Shown: positions 44,165 to 52,525 of the stretch, in pieces
Layout of the letters: every line of letters begins with the position of its first letter
Position numbering within the stretch: the first letter of the stretch is position 1
Source: Acidovorax sp. FHTAMBA
GTDB taxonomy: Bacteria; Pseudomonadota; Gammaproteobacteria; Burkholderiales; Burkholderiaceae_C
Direction: 5' to 3'
NCBI RefSeq assembly: GCF_038958875.1
Contig: NZ_CP152407.1
Coordinates: forward strand, 2,859,501 to 2,923,500
Length of the DNA stretch: 64,000 bases
Program-made: the position numbers and the translations under genes
Notes under the pieces: model-generated
The model's input: the letters and a program-made list of their open reading frames with translations, nothing else
What the model was told of the DNA's origin: nothing
Databases searched by the model: none

Positions 44165-44234
44165 GCTTCGGAGTGCACCACGCGGGCTGCCTGCCTAGAG
44201 TGGCAGGCATCGCAAACTCCCATTCCGAGCTGCC

Positions 44235-45398
44235 ATGATGTTCACCGACCACCCTTGCGTCACCATGCCCCGCCATACCCCCAGCACGAAGGCCCAGCTT
44301 GCCGCCACCGCCACTCAGGCCGACCCGCGCTGGGCGGCAGTGGCGGCGCGCAGCGCGGCGGCGGACGGCAGCTTCTGGTATTCGGTGTTGACCACGGGCG
44401 TGTACTGCCGCCCCAGTTGTGCTGCGCGTGCACCCCGGCCGGAGAACGTGCGGTTTCATGACAGCTGCGCGGATGCAGAAGCCGCAGGCTTTCGCCCCTG
44501 CCAACGCTGCAAGCCCCGGCAGCCCACGGCGTTGTCGCACCACGCCGCGCTGGTCACCGAGGCCTGCCGCATCATCGAAGGCGCTGCCGCCGGTGAAGCG
44601 CCCACGCTGGATGCGTTGGCCGCCCAGATGGGCCTGAGCCCGTCGCACCTGCACCGCATCTTCAAGCAGTCCACGGGCCTCACGCCCAAGGCGTATGCCG
44701 CCGCCCAGCGTGCGCAGCGCCTGCGCAGTGCGCTCGACAACGCACACACGGCCTCGGTGACGGACGCGATCTACAGCGCGGGCTACCAGTCCAGCAGCCG
44801 CTTTTACGAACAGTCGGTCCAGGTCCTGGGCATGACGCCCAGCCACTACCGTGCAGGCGGTGCGGCGCAGGACATCCGCTTTGCCATCGGCCAGTGCTCG
44901 CTGGGTGCCATCTTGGTGGCGCAAAGCGACCGGGGCATCTGCGCCATCTTGCTGGGGGACGATGCCGACACCCTGGCGCGCGACCTGCAGGACCGGTTTG
45001 CGCACGCCCACCTGATCGGCGGGGATGCCGCGTTTGAAGCCCTGGTGGCGCAGGTGGTGGCGTTTGTCGAGGCCCCGGGCCTGGGGCTGAACCTGCCGCT
45101 GGACGTGCGCGGCACGGCGTTTCAGCAGCGCGTGTGGCAGGCCCTGCAGGCCATCCCCGCCGGGCAGACTGCAAGCTATGCCGAGGTGGCCCAGCGCATA
45201 GGCGCCCCCACCGCCGTGCGCGCCGTGGCGCAGGCCTGCGCGGCCAATGCGCTGGCGGTGGCCATACCCTGCCACCGGGTGGTGAAAAGTGATGGCGCGT
45301 TGTCGGGCTACCGGTGGGGCGTGGAACGCAAACGTGCGCTGCTGGCGCGTGAAGCCGCGCCAGAGCCCGCACAACCGCTGGCGGAGAAGGTGGCATGA
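44235..45398 (+). CDS. ada: Ada: methyl-phosphotriester/O6-methylguanine DNA methyltransferase and regulator
   Basis: A 387-residue bifunctional repair protein and transcription factor. The N-terminal zinc/methyl-acceptor domain has VYCRPSCAARAPRPENV with acceptor Cys58 and PCQRCKP. The AraC-type HTH lies at about 110-205 (LDALAAQMGLSPSHLHRIFK). The C-terminal O6-methylguanine transferase has TASYAEVAQRIGAPTAVRAV and AIPCHRVVKSDGALSGYRWG with Cys346. It takes methyl groups from DNA phosphate and from guanine, then activates its own regulon. It overlaps the next gene by ATGA. An Ada box-like site lies upstream. Confidence 0.95.
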   Translation: MMFTDHPCVTMPRHTPSTKAQLAATATQADPRWAAVAARSAAADGSFWYSVLTTGVYCRPSCAARAPRPENVRFHDSCADAEAAGFRPCQRCKPRQPTALSHHAALVTEACRIIEGAAAGEAPTLDALAAQMGLSPSHLHRIFKQSTGLTPKAYAAAQRAQRLRSALDNAHTASVTDAIYSAGYQSSSRFYEQSVQVLGMTPSHYRAGGAAQDIRFAIGQCSLGAILVAQSDRGICAILLGDDADTLARDLQDRFAHAHLIGGDAAFEALVAQVVAFVEAPGLGLNLPLDVRGTAFQQRVWQALQAIPAGQTASYAEVAQRIGAPTAVRAVAQACAANALAVAIPCHRVVKSDGALSGYRWGVERKRALLAREAAPEPAQPLAEKVA

Positions 45399-46150
45399 AC
45401 GCTGTCCCGCTGCCTCACCACCCCGATCCGCAGAACGACGACTGGGCGCAGCGTGCGGCCTCCATCGATTGGTACACAACCACCGAGGCCCTGCACCAGC
45501 AAGGCAATGCGGTACTGCCGCAACTGCTCAGTGCCCCCGAATGCGCCGCGCTGGCCCGCCTGTATGGCGACGCAAATGAAAACACCTTCCGCAGCCGCGT
45601 GGTGATGCAGCGCCACGGCTTTGGCCAGGGCGAATACCGGTACTTCAGCTACCCGCTGCCCGGTGTGGTGGCCGGGCTGCGCGAGGCGCTGTACCCGCAC
45701 CTGGCGCCCATTGCCAACCAGTGGAACGCCGCCATGGGCCTAGCCGTGCGCTACCCCGCGCAGCATGCCGACTTCATCGCCCGCTGCCACGCCGCTGGCC
45801 AAGTGCGCCCCACCCCGCTGCTGCTGCAATACGGCGCTGGCGACTACAACTGCCTGCACCAGGACCTGTATGGCGAGCATGTGTTTCCGCTGCAGGTCGC
45901 GGTGCTGCTGTCAGAGCCCGGGCGCGACTTCACGGGCGGCGAACTCGTGTTGACCGAGCAGCGCCCGCGCATGCAGTCGCGGGCCGAGGTGGTGCCGCTT
46001 TTGCGCGGCGACGCCGTGGTGTTTGCCGTGCACCACCGCCCCGTGCAGGGCACGCGCGGGCCGTACCGGGTGCAGATGCGCCACGGGGTGAGCCGTTTGC
46101 GCAGCGGGCGGCGGCACACACTGGGCATCATTTTTCATGATGCTGAATGA
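45395..46150 (+). CDS. 2-oxoglutarate/Fe(II)-dependent oxygenase of the ada operon
   Basis: A 251-residue oxygenase of the PF09859-type 2OG-Fe(II) family. The iron-binding His155-x-Asp157 pair is in NCLHQDLYGEHV; the distal ligand and 2-oxoglutarate arginine region is HHRPVQGTRGPYRVQMRHGV. It starts in ATGA overlap with ada and ends 22 bases before alkB, so it is part of an adaptive-response operon. Its substrate is not known: a second repair oxygenase acting on alkylated DNA or RNA is a reasonable guess from context. Family members seem often to sit beside ada or alkB. Confidence 0.85.
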   Translation: MNAVPLPHHPDPQNDDWAQRAASIDWYTTTEALHQQGNAVLPQLLSAPECAALARLYGDANENTFRSRVVMQRHGFGQGEYRYFSYPLPGVVAGLREALYPHLAPIANQWNAAMGLAVRYPAQHADFIARCHAAGQVRPTPLLLQYGAGDYNCLHQDLYGEHVFPLQVAVLLSEPGRDFTGGELVLTEQRPRMQSRAEVVPLLRGDAVVFAVHHRPVQGTRGPYRVQMRHGVSRLRSGRRHTLGIIFHDAE

Positions 46151-46171
46151 CTGCCCCCAGGGATTGACCGC

Positions 46172-46828
46172 GTGATGACCCCCAGCCTTTTCGACGACCC
46201 GCCCCAGCCTGCCCAGCCGCCCGAGGTGCTGGAGCCCAGCGCCATGGTGCTGCGCGGCTTTGCGCTGGAAAAGGCCGCAGACCTGCTGCAAGCGGTGCAG
46301 CAGATCACGGCCCAGGCGCCCTTCAGGCACCTCATCACCCCCGGCGGCCTGCGCATGTCGGTGGCGATGACCAACTGTGGAAAGCTGGGCTGGGTGAGCG
46401 ACCGCAGCGGCTACCGCTACGACCCCATCGACCCCGACGGCGGCAAACCCTGGCCTGCGATGCCGCCGCTGTTCCGTCAGCTGGCGCTCGAAGCGGCTGC
46501 AACTGCCGGCTTCCCCGGCTTTGCGCCCGATGCCTGCCTCATCAACCGCTACGCGCCCGGCACGCGGCTGTCGCTGCACCAGGACAGGGACGAGGGCAAC
46601 TACGCGCATCCCATCGTGTCGGTGTCACTGGGCATTCCGGCCGTGTTTCTGTGGGGCGGAGCCCAGCGGGCCGGCAACGCGCGGCGAATTGCGCTGATGC
46701 ATGGCGACGTGGTGGTGTGGGGCGGCCCGGCGCGGCTGCGGTTTCATGGGGTGTTGCCGCTGCCGGAGGGCACGCACCCACTGACGGGCGCCCACCGCAT
46801 CAACCTCACGTTTCGCAAGGCGGGCTGA
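46172..46828 (+). CDS. alkB: AlkB: alkylated DNA repair dioxygenase
   Basis: A 218-residue 2-oxoglutarate/Fe(II) dioxygenase that oxidatively removes methyl groups from 1-methyladenine and 3-methylcytosine. Motifs are MTNCGKLGWVSDRSGYRYDP, the NRYAPGTRLSLHQDRDE block with iron ligands His136 and Asp138, the distal FHGV histidine, and the 2-oxoglutarate arginines in RINLTFR at the C-terminus. It is the third gene of the ada operon, 22 bases after the oxygenase. Two adjacent ATG codons at the start are equivalent. Confidence 0.95.
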   Translation: MMTPSLFDDPPQPAQPPEVLEPSAMVLRGFALEKAADLLQAVQQITAQAPFRHLITPGGLRMSVAMTNCGKLGWVSDRSGYRYDPIDPDGGKPWPAMPPLFRQLALEAAATAGFPGFAPDACLINRYAPGTRLSLHQDRDEGNYAHPIVSVSLGIPAVFLWGGAQRAGNARRIALMHGDVVVWGGPARLRFHGVLPLPEGTHPLTGAHRINLTFRKAG

Positions 46829-46840
46829 TCCGCACCCCGT

Positions 46841-48661
46841 TCACCGGGGATAGCCGGTGGCCTGGGCCACCCTGGCCAGCATCTGCTCTGCCACGGGGCG
46901 GCCGCGCAGGCTGTCGGCAATGGTCACGCTCTCGCCATTGCGCAGGCTCACCTGCACGCGGAAAAAGGTAGTGTGCTGGTGGCCGCTTTGCTGGGTGTAG
47001 CTTTCCTTGATGTGCAAGCGGGCAATGTCTTTTGCGGGCACGCGCTGCCAGGCCAGCATCAGGCCCAGCAGGCGGCGTTCGGTGCGCAGACCCTGCCGGT
47101 CCAACTGCACAGTCAGGCTGTTGCACAGCGCGTAAAAGCCCCACGCCAGCATGGCACCACCCACACCGCCAAACGCCACCGGAAACAACGCGGGTGCACC
47201 GCTGTATCCCGCCCACATCCCCATGCCAAAGAAAGCGCCGCCCATCACCAGCCACAGCAGGTTCTGCCGCCACAGGCGGCCATAGGGCTGGTACAGCCGC
47301 AAGCCGCCTTCCACCGGCTCGATATCGCTCACTGCGTCCAGCTCGGCATCGCGCCGGGCCTGCGCGTGCGGGTGCTTGGCGGCGTCGTGTGCGAGCCAGG
47401 TGGATTCGGTACCCGTGGCATACACGGGCACTTCAAACCGACGCGAGAACTTCAGCGCGGGATCGGTGCTTTCCAGCAGCACCGTCCAGTGGTGTTCGCT
47501 GTCGCCCGCGGGCTGCTCGGACTCGGGCAGGCCCTTGGGCACATTCAGCCGGAACGCGACGCGGCTGCCCGGACCCTGCGGCTGCACCTGCGCCGCGCCC
47601 TCGCCCTGCCACACCACCTGTTCGCGCGACTCGGTGCTGCGCTCGCTGCCTCCCGTGCGGGTCTGGTAGTGGTAGGCGCAGCGCAGCGTGACCGCAAAGC
47701 GCAACTCAGGCCGGTAAGGCACCGTGGGCAAATCCATCGTGGCGCCCACATGCCCGCCAATGGAGCCGGGGAAAGGGTCCATCACCAGGACCACCTCGCC
47801 ATGGCGCCGCGCATCCAGCGTGGCGCGCACGGCCCACACCAGCAGGCCCAGTCCCACGGCCACCAGCAGGCCCAGAACCCCCAGCACCAGGAAGTTGTCG
47901 TTGCGCCACGCCCGGGGCATGGCCGACAGCGCGGCCGGGTACGCAATGGCGCCCCACACCACGGCAAAGCCCCACGCCACCCACACCTCCCAGCGCTTGC
48001 CAGAGCGTATGTGGTTGCCGGCCCAGGCCGGGTGGGCGAGCCACGGCGGGTTGCCCACGGTCTGCAGCCGCTGCGCCTTGCGTTCACCACTGCGCCGCAG
48101 GTGCAGCGCCCACACCAGCATGCCGAGGCCAAAGCCGCCAAATACCACCACAAAGATCATCCGAAAACCCAGCAAACCCAGGCGCAGACTGCGGTCGGCC
48201 ACGGACTGCGCGGGCGCCGACGGGTTGAACCACACGGGTACCGGCACTGCGCTGTGCTGCGCAGCCACCAGGCGCCGCCCCAGGTCTTGCTGAAAGCTGC
48301 CCACGTTGTCTGCCGAGGTGTTGATGGCCGCTCGGTGGCCGTCGTAGGTCGTACCGCCCACCTGGTAGCGGTAGTGCACCGAAACGCTGTACGTGCTGGC
48401 CGACTTGCTCCCCCGGTGCGTGTTCAGCGAAGCCGACACCACGGTGGCAGAAACCGGCTCCCAGAACTGCAAGCGCGACCAGTCATACAGCGTGGGCAGC
48501 ACGCCCAGCAGCAGCGTGCCAATGCCGACGGCCGTAAACGGCAGTGCGAACAGCATCAGGAACCAGGTGCCGCTTTTGTTGCCTGGGTTCTTGCCTTGGT
48601 TCTTGCCCGCAGATGCCTGCGGGGCCGCGCCGCCATTGCGCCGCCGTGCCGGGTTGGCCAT
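46841..48661 (-). CDS. Large DUF3592 membrane protein
   Basis: A 606-residue integral membrane protein, convergent with alkB (12-base gap). The N-terminal basic region is followed by a DUF3592 unit (SATVVSASLNTHRGSKSAST, SVHYRYQVGGTTYDGHRAAI, VPVWFNPSAPAQSVADRSLR) that is clearly homologous to the short protein at 43154. Further transmembrane helices lie near 35-55, 165-190, 220-280 and 455-500, with soluble domains between. The later part includes a beta-rich domain (VTLRCAYHYQTRTGGSERST) of the same type. Function unknown. The gene is preceded by repeat copy 10. Confidence 0.75.
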   Translation of the reverse strand: MANPARRRNGGAAPQASAGKNQGKNPGNKSGTWFLMLFALPFTAVGIGTLLLGVLPTLYDWSRLQFWEPVSATVVSASLNTHRGSKSASTYSVSVHYRYQVGGTTYDGHRAAINTSADNVGSFQQDLGRRLVAAQHSAVPVPVWFNPSAPAQSVADRSLRLGLLGFRMIFVVVFGGFGLGMLVWALHLRRSGERKAQRLQTVGNPPWLAHPAWAGNHIRSGKRWEVWVAWGFAVVWGAIAYPAALSAMPRAWRNDNFLVLGVLGLLVAVGLGLLVWAVRATLDARRHGEVVLVMDPFPGSIGGHVGATMDLPTVPYRPELRFAVTLRCAYHYQTRTGGSERSTESREQVVWQGEGAAQVQPQGPGSRVAFRLNVPKGLPESEQPAGDSEHHWTVLLESTDPALKFSRRFEVPVYATGTESTWLAHDAAKHPHAQARRDAELDAVSDIEPVEGGLRLYQPYGRLWRQNLLWLVMGGAFFGMGMWAGYSGAPALFPVAFGGVGGAMLAWGFYALCNSLTVQLDRQGLRTERRLLGLMLAWQRVPAKDIARLHIKESYTQQSGHQHTTFFRVQVSLRNGESVTIADSLRGRPVAEQMLARVAQATGYPR

Positions 48662-48807
48662 TCACCCTCCCTCCCTGTGCGTGCCCCCATGCCGGGGGCT
48701 TTGTTCTTCCGGAAACCGGGCGGCGCTGATTCTGCGGCCTGCCGCCGCCGCAGGCCAGCGCGTTTTGCCACCGGGGTGCACCCTGCGGGCGAATTCACAC
48801 GGAAATA

Positions 48808-48862
48808 TGAATCAAAATAACCTCCGGCGCTTATCCATAAAGCGCGAGCAGCTATAAAAACA
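48808..48862 (+). repeat. Palindromic repeat copy 10
   Basis: AATCAAAATAACCTCCGGCG, then CTTATCCATAAAGCGCGAGC and AGCTATAAAAAC, forward orientation. It lies in the divergent gap between the DUF3592 and EVE genes. Confidence 0.85.
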
Positions 48863-48935
48863 GAAGCGAACCCACCATGGCGTGCCCTGGCCTGCCGTGT
48901 ATGCACACCACCACACCTTTGCCAAAATGGCGCGC

Positions 48936-49430
<495 letters not shown>

Positions 49431-49553
49431 CCGAGCGCCCCCTGCAGCTGCTGCACCTCTTGCGCACGCGGTGTGCGCCTACCGCCGGGCGCTCTGGCCG
49501 CACCTATGATGGCCCGCTGACCCCAACGCCCCGGCTGCACCGCCCTTTCTGCC

Positions 49554-50348
49554 ATGCGCAATCTCTTTGACTTCAGCTCCTGGTCCGCCACGCTCTCCAC
49601 GCTGTTCGGGCTGCTGCTCGCCACCCTGGTGATGGTGGGTATCCGGCTGGTGTTCATGCAGACCCTGCAGCGCCGGCGCGAGCGCGAGAACCGCCAGATC
49701 AACGAGCGCCTCAAGACGCTGATTGCGGCGTACAAAACGCTGGGCGGCTCGTTCACCGGGCAATTGCAGGTGAGCCCCACCCATCTGCGCGACCTGCACC
49801 GCCCGCCCGTGGGCATGTCACGTTCATCCCACACCGCCCCGGGCGCGGAGTCCGGAGACTCCGCCACGCTGGTGGACAGCAGCAGCAACAAGGACAACGA
49901 CGACGCTCCCATTGACGCCCTGCTTTCCGGCAGCACCGAACGCCAGCGCCGCACCCGCGATGCCGTGGAGGCGGCCCTGTCCGACGTCATCCTGCTGGGC
50001 ACCGAAGAACAGGTGCGGCTGGCCACGCAGGCCGCGCAGGACATGGTGGCCGGGCGCAGCGTGGAGGTGGCGCCACTGGTGGTCTCGCTGCGCCAGTTCA
50101 TCCGTACCGCACTGGACCTGGAGCCCATCCCCTCCACCCTTGCCATCCCGCAGCAGGGCCCGTTGCGGCCCGGGGGTGCGGGCACGGCAGGCCGTCGCGC
50201 CAGCCCCGGCGACCGGAGCGCCGGTGCCGCCGGGGGACGCACAGGTGGAGGCGGCGGTGGTGCGGGCGGTGGCGGCATGGGCGCCATGGCCATGGGTGCG
50301 GGCGCGCACCGTGCCGTGGACGACCTCTCCGGCAGCGGCCCGGCCTGA
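49554..50348 (+). CDS. Hypothetical membrane protein with glycine-rich tail
   Basis: A 264-residue protein with one N-terminal transmembrane helix (LSTLFGLLLATLVMVGIRLV) followed by a basic cytoplasmic segment (LQRRRERENRQINERLKTLI), a low-complexity acidic stretch, an alpha-helical segment (VEAALSDVILLGTEEQVRLA) and a C-terminal tail of repeated glycine and alanine ending in GAHRAVDDLSGS. I do not recognise a family. The tail looks disordered. Reads with strong coding composition, so it is a real gene. Confidence 0.7.
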   Translation: MRNLFDFSSWSATLSTLFGLLLATLVMVGIRLVFMQTLQRRRERENRQINERLKTLIAAYKTLGGSFTGQLQVSPTHLRDLHRPPVGMSRSSHTAPGAESGDSATLVDSSSNKDNDDAPIDALLSGSTERQRRTRDAVEAALSDVILLGTEEQVRLATQAAQDMVAGRSVEVAPLVVSLRQFIRTALDLEPIPSTLAIPQQGPLRPGGAGTAGRRASPGDRSAGAAGGRTGGGGGGAGGGGMGAMAMGAGAHRAVDDLSGSGPA

Positions 50349-50367
50349 CCGCCCACGCTGTCGCTGC

Positions 50368-50436
50368 AAAAAATCTCAGGTGTTTTTGGCCGCCGGCGCT
50401 TTATGGGAAAGCGCAGCGCGCTATCAAATTCATATC
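50368..50436 (+). repeat. Palindromic repeat copy 11 (degenerate)
   Basis: AAAAAATCTCAGGTGTTTTT, then GGCCGCCGGCGCTTTATGGG and AAAGCGCAGCGCGCTATCAA. The second stem differs from the consensus. It lies between the glycine-rich protein gene and the GGDEF remnant. Confidence 0.7.
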
Positions 50437-50482
50437 ACCATGGAGCCGTGCGACAGCTTGCATCGGCCGCACCATCGTTGCT

Positions 50483-50788
50483 CTATGTGCCGCTGTCCAC
50501 CATGCGGCTGCGGCCCAGGTGCTTGGCGCTGTACAGGCGCCGGTCCACCTACTGCACAAACCGCACCGGGTCGTCGTGCGCACCCGGGATGATGGTGCCC
50601 ACCCCCGAGGCCGCGCGCGGAATCTGCGCCTTGAAAACCGCCTTGCGGCACCGCTCTGCCAGGGGATCGCGCGGGTGGATTTCAGCATGGTGCGGTAGAG
50701 CGCGCCGTAGGAGTCTGGCGAAGTCATGGCAACGGCGGGGGTGAACGCGATGGGCGGAGCATAGCGCCGACCGCTGGATGTGCACCAT
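50483..50788 (-). pseudogene. Decayed 3' end of a diguanylate cyclase (GGDEF) gene
   Basis: The minus-strand frame gives AERCRKAVFKAQIPRAASGV, then GTIIPGAHDDPVRFVQ, an in-frame TAG (50549-50551), and after it VDRRLYSAKHLGRSRMVDSG and a stop at 50483. This matches the closing block of GGDEF domains (the helix, then LYxAKxxGRNR). A single C to T change would turn a CAG glutamine codon into the TAG. Upstream the frame loses the fold, so only the tail survives. No GGDEF motif itself is present. Confidence 0.65.
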
Positions 50789-50818
50789 GGGGCAGCCCCT
50801 GCAGCCGCCGCCTGCTGC

Positions 50819-51499
50819 TCACTGGGACTGAAGCAAGGGCGATCGCAGAATGATCTGGGCTGTGGCCAGCAGGTGCTGCTCCACGGCCTGAAAGGCTTTT
50901 TGCGGGTCGCGGGCGAGGGCCGCTTCCATGATCTGGCGGTGTTCATGGCGCACATCGCGCTGGTCGGTACTCAGCGGCACCGAGAGGCGGCGGTAACGCT
51001 CGCTCTGCTCGTACAGCATGTGGCGCATGCGCAGCAGCCACTGGTTGGGACATGCGCTGACCAGCGCTTCGTGGAACTCGCCATGGGCGTCGTTCCAGGG
51101 CTTGGTGGACCGTGCTTCGATGTCCGATGTCTGCGACTGCAGCCGCTCCATGCGGTGCGCTGCGGCCACGATCCGGGTTTCCCACTCCACATCGCCGTGC
51201 CGCATGGCCTGGCCCAGGCACAGGCATTCCATTTCGACCCGCGCGCGCGTGAGGTCCAGCAGCTCATCCTTGCTGACCGGGCTCACACGGTAGCCCCGCT
51301 GCGATTCCGCAATCACCATGCCCTGGGCGGCCAGGCGTGAGAGCGCCTCGCGCACTGCGCCCAGGCTCAGCTCAAACCGTTCTTCCAGCGCCTTGATGTT
51401 GAGCTTGGCTCCTGGAGGCAGCCGCCCGTCCAGTATTTCTGAGCGGATGAGCTCGCAGGCGGTTTCGGCCTGTGTGGGCTTGGTCAAGGTGGTCTGCAT
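50819..51499 (-). CDS. GntR-family (FCD domain) transcriptional regulator
   Basis: A 226-residue regulator. The N-terminal winged helix is clear (ETACELIRSEILDGRLPPGA then NIKALEERFELSLGAVREAL). The C-terminal FCD domain has the metal/ligand-binding helix bundle (DAHGEFHEALVSACPNQWLL). FadR/FCD regulators respond to organic acids. It is divergent from the FAH-TRAP operon (51611) with a gap of 111 bases and most likely controls it. Confidence 0.93.
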   Translation of the reverse strand: MQTTLTKPTQAETACELIRSEILDGRLPPGAKLNIKALEERFELSLGAVREALSRLAAQGMVIAESQRGYRVSPVSKDELLDLTRARVEMECLCLGQAMRHGDVEWETRIVAAAHRMERLQSQTSDIEARSTKPWNDAHGEFHEALVSACPNQWLLRMRHMLYEQSERYRRLSVPLSTDQRDVRHEHRQIMEAALARDPQKAFQAVEQHLLATAQIILRSPLLQSQ

Positions 51500-51610
51500 G
51501 GCGGACGGATTGTATGCGGGAATGTACCAACACGCGAATAATAGATTATTTGATTAAATATCTATCAGCGCGATTCAACACCCCCACACGCGCTCCCACC
51601 AGGAGAACAA
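51500..51610. promoter_or_regulatory. Divergent operator region of GntR and the TRAP operon
   Basis: An AT-rich 111-base gap. It holds TAGATTATTTGATTAAATATCTA (23 bases, in part: TAGAT at 51543 and ATCTA at 51562) with 5-base outer arms, a candidate operator, and a good ribosome site (ACCAGGAGAACAA) before ATG 51611. No experimental operator of this regulator is known to me. Confidence 0.45.
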
Positions 51611-52525
51611 ATGAAGTTGGTTCGTTTTCAATCGCGCGGCGTCCCCGGCTGGGCCGTGCAGAGCCCCGCCACTGGCAAGTGGCATGGCGCCACGGAGGGC
51701 CAGCCCGGTTACCCCGGAGATGTGGACACCCTGATCCGGCGTGGCCGCACTGCACTCGATGCGGCTGCACTCGTCATGGCGCAGCACCCCGCTGTCGACA
51801 TGGACACTGTGCAGTACCTGCCCCCCGTTGCGCACCCGCGCAAGATCATCTGCGTGGGGCTGAACTACCGTGACCACACGGCAGAAAGCGGATTTGTGCA
51901 ACCGCCCTACCCCACGCTGTTCGCGCGCTTCAATTCCAGCGTGACGGCACACAACGCGCCGCTGCTGCACTCTGAGCTGTCAGACACGCTGGACTTCGAG
52001 GGCGAACTGGCCGTGGTGATCGGAACCGGCGGCTACCGCATCCAGCGCGCCGACGCGCTCTCGCACGTGCTGGGTTACTCGGTGTTCAACGACGGCAGCG
52101 TGCGCGAATACCAGTTCAAGACCCCGCAGTGGACCATGGGCAAGAACTTTGATGGCACCGGCGCCTTTGGCCCCTGCATGGTGACTGCCGACGAGCTGCC
52201 GCCCGGCGCCCGCGGCTTGCTGCTCGAAACACGCCTGAACGGCCAGACCGTGCAGTCCGCCAACACCAGCGACATGGTGTTCGACGTTGAATCCCTCATC
52301 GTCACCATCAGCGAGGCCATCACGCTCGAAGCCGGCGACCTGATCGTGGCGGGCACCCCCGCAGGCATCGGCCACGCCCGCGAGCCGCGCCTGTACATGA
52401 AACCTGGCGACATCTGCGAGGTGGAAATTGAACGCATCGGCCTGCTGCGCAACCGGGTGCAAAGCGCCGCCACAGTCCCCCAAACCCTGGCCCCCGCCCA
52501 ACCCCTAGAGGAGACAACATCATGA
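51611..52525 (+). CDS. Fumarylacetoacetate hydrolase (FAH) family protein
   Basis: A 304-residue metal-dependent hydrolase. The FAH C-terminal domain shows IICVGLNYRDHTAESGF, the metal-binding ELSDTLDFEGELAVVIG pattern (Glu-x-Glu type), YSVFNDGSVREYQFKTPQWTM, and the GDLIVAGTPAGIGHAR signature. Members hydrolyse C-C bonds of 2-keto acids such as acylpyruvates or 2-keto-3-deoxy sugar acids. It is the first gene of the operon and overlaps dctP by ATGA, so it likely processes the acid the TRAP system imports. Confidence 0.9.
   Translation: MKLVRFQSRGVPGWAVQSPATGKWHGATEGQPGYPGDVDTLIRRGRTALDAAALVMAQHPAVDMDTVQYLPPVAHPRKIICVGLNYRDHTAESGFVQPPYPTLFARFNSSVTAHNAPLLHSELSDTLDFEGELAVVIGTGGYRIQRADALSHVLGYSVFNDGSVREYQFKTPQWTMGKNFDGTGAFGPCMVTADELPPGARGLLLETRLNGQTVQSANTSDMVFDVESLIVTISEAITLEAGDLIVAGTPAGIGHAREPRLYMKPGDICEVEIERIGLLRNRVQSAATVPQTLAPAQPLEETTS

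Larger units (their letters stand above)
50349..50818. other. 470-base gap holding a repeat and a GGDEF remnant
   Basis: The gap carries repeat copy 11 (50368-50436) and the decayed GGDEF 3' end described separately (50483-50788, minus strand). No intact gene is seen. The rest of the gap toward 50818 must hold only the downstream end of the GntR gene. Confidence 0.6.
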
